From: a bacterium | GTDB lineage: Bacteria; Patescibacteria; Paceibacteria; UBA9973; SBAW01 | NCBI GenBank assembly: GCA_021825025.1 | Contig: JAKAIP010000069.1 | Coordinates: 1-5,010 of the forward strand | Reading direction: 5' to 3' | Length of the DNA stretch: 5,010 nt | Shown here: piece by piece, positions 4,780-5,010 of the stretch | Numbering within the stretch: position 1 is the first letter of the stretch | Layout of the letters: every line of letters starts with the position of its first letter | Made by a program: the position numbers and the translations under genes | Notes under the pieces: generated by a model | What the model was told of the DNA's origin: nothing | The model's input: only the letters and a program-made list of their open reading frames with translations | Databases searched by the model: none

Positions 4780-5010
4780 TTACATCCGGGCAAAAAGACG
4801 CATTTTCTGCATGAGATACTGCTGTAGCTTTTCAACGACCGGTTCCAGGAATTTGTAAGGTGCTACGACATCTGGATGCTGCGTTATGGCGTCTTTGAGA
4901 CCATCTCGATAGATGAGACGGATATCCGTGTTGATATGAATAATAGAGATGCCGGCTGCAACTGCTTGTGCAAACTCCTCGTCGCTTGAGCCGGAACCAC
5001 CATGCAACAC
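4780..5010 (-). CDS. fba: Class II fructose-bisphosphate aldolase, C-terminal part (start beyond the right edge)
   Basis: Class II aldolase is a zinc enzyme that interconverts fructose 1,6-bisphosphate with dihydroxyacetone phosphate and glyceraldehyde 3-phosphate in cytoplasmic glycolysis. Only the last 76 codons are present; the first visible codon (GTG) is an internal Val, not a start. VLHGGSGSSDEEFAQAVAAG holds the His zinc ligand followed by the GGSG phosphate-binding loop, and IIHINTDIR matches the N-(x)-TD phosphate-binding block that follows in the family. The tail (YRDGLKDAI..VVAPYKFLEPVVEKLQQYL) is the usual C-terminal helical region. Related class II aldolases acting on tagatose bisphosphate share these motifs, so the sugar specificity cannot be settled from this fragment. 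The stop is TAA. Confidence 0.9.
   Translation of the reverse strand: MLHGGSGSSDEEFAQAVAAGISIIHINTDIRLIYRDGLKDAITQHPDVVAPYKFLEPVVEKLQQYLMQKMRLFARM

Noticed and set aside
4773..4787. Small hairpin (GGATG-TAACG-CATCC) at the aldolase stop, followed by a T run
   Set aside because: The stem is only five to six base pairs, includes the stop codon, and the T run begins seven bases after the stem, so it does not fit an intrinsic terminator.
1..5010. tRNA, rRNA, riboswitch, mobile element or attachment site
   Set aside because: The window is filled with protein genes and gaps of at most 44 bases; no cloverleaf, conserved RNA motif, transposase or terminal repeat was seen.

Overview
The window is a compact block of eight genes, all read from the minus strand (right to left), with gaps of only 0 to 44 bases. 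Five are core translation genes. In order of transcription they are: the end of a class II fructose-bisphosphate aldolase, long-form ribosomal protein bL25, a secreted coiled-coil lytic transglycosylase, bL31, release factor 1, uS2, a very short EF-Ts, and the start of an unrecognised membrane-anchored protein that leaves the window at base 1.

The likely source is a Candidate Phyla Radiation (Patescibacteria) genome, probably of the Parcubacteria type. The reasons are the small EF-Ts (about 151 residues, against about 196 in Thermus and 283 in E. coli), the shortened N-terminus of RF1 (319 against about 360 residues), the uS2 N-terminal wording GAHFGY..SRRHPS with IFDLE-like LFDLEQT, the Q-rich coiled coil joined to a transglycosylase domain, and the tight packing. 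This placement rests on remembered family patterns and no search was run. The genetic code appears standard: every gene reads through without an in-frame TGA, and the seven visible stops are four TAA and three TAG.

Layout: 4780-5010 aldolase C-terminus (glycolysis); 4106-4735 bL25 (5S rRNA binding); 2748-4085 exported cell-wall enzyme; 2495-2710 zinc-type bL31; 1535-2494 RF1, starting on the base after the bL31 stop; 797-1501 uS2; 315-770 EF-Ts; 1-293 membrane protein fragment. There is no gene-free stretch over 300 bases, and I see no RNA gene, mobile element, CRISPR array or convincing terminator.

The most notable signal is regulatory. None of the seven visible start codons has a clear Shine-Dalgarno sequence. 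In front of six of them lies a TANNNT hexamer, and in four cases its spacing (6 or 7 bases to the ATG) would put the transcription start on, or one base before, the A of the ATG. This suggests leaderless transcripts, with most genes in the cluster carrying their own promoter even though they look like an operon. Release factor 1 is the exception: it has no such box and abuts the bL31 stop codon, so it is probably translated by coupling.
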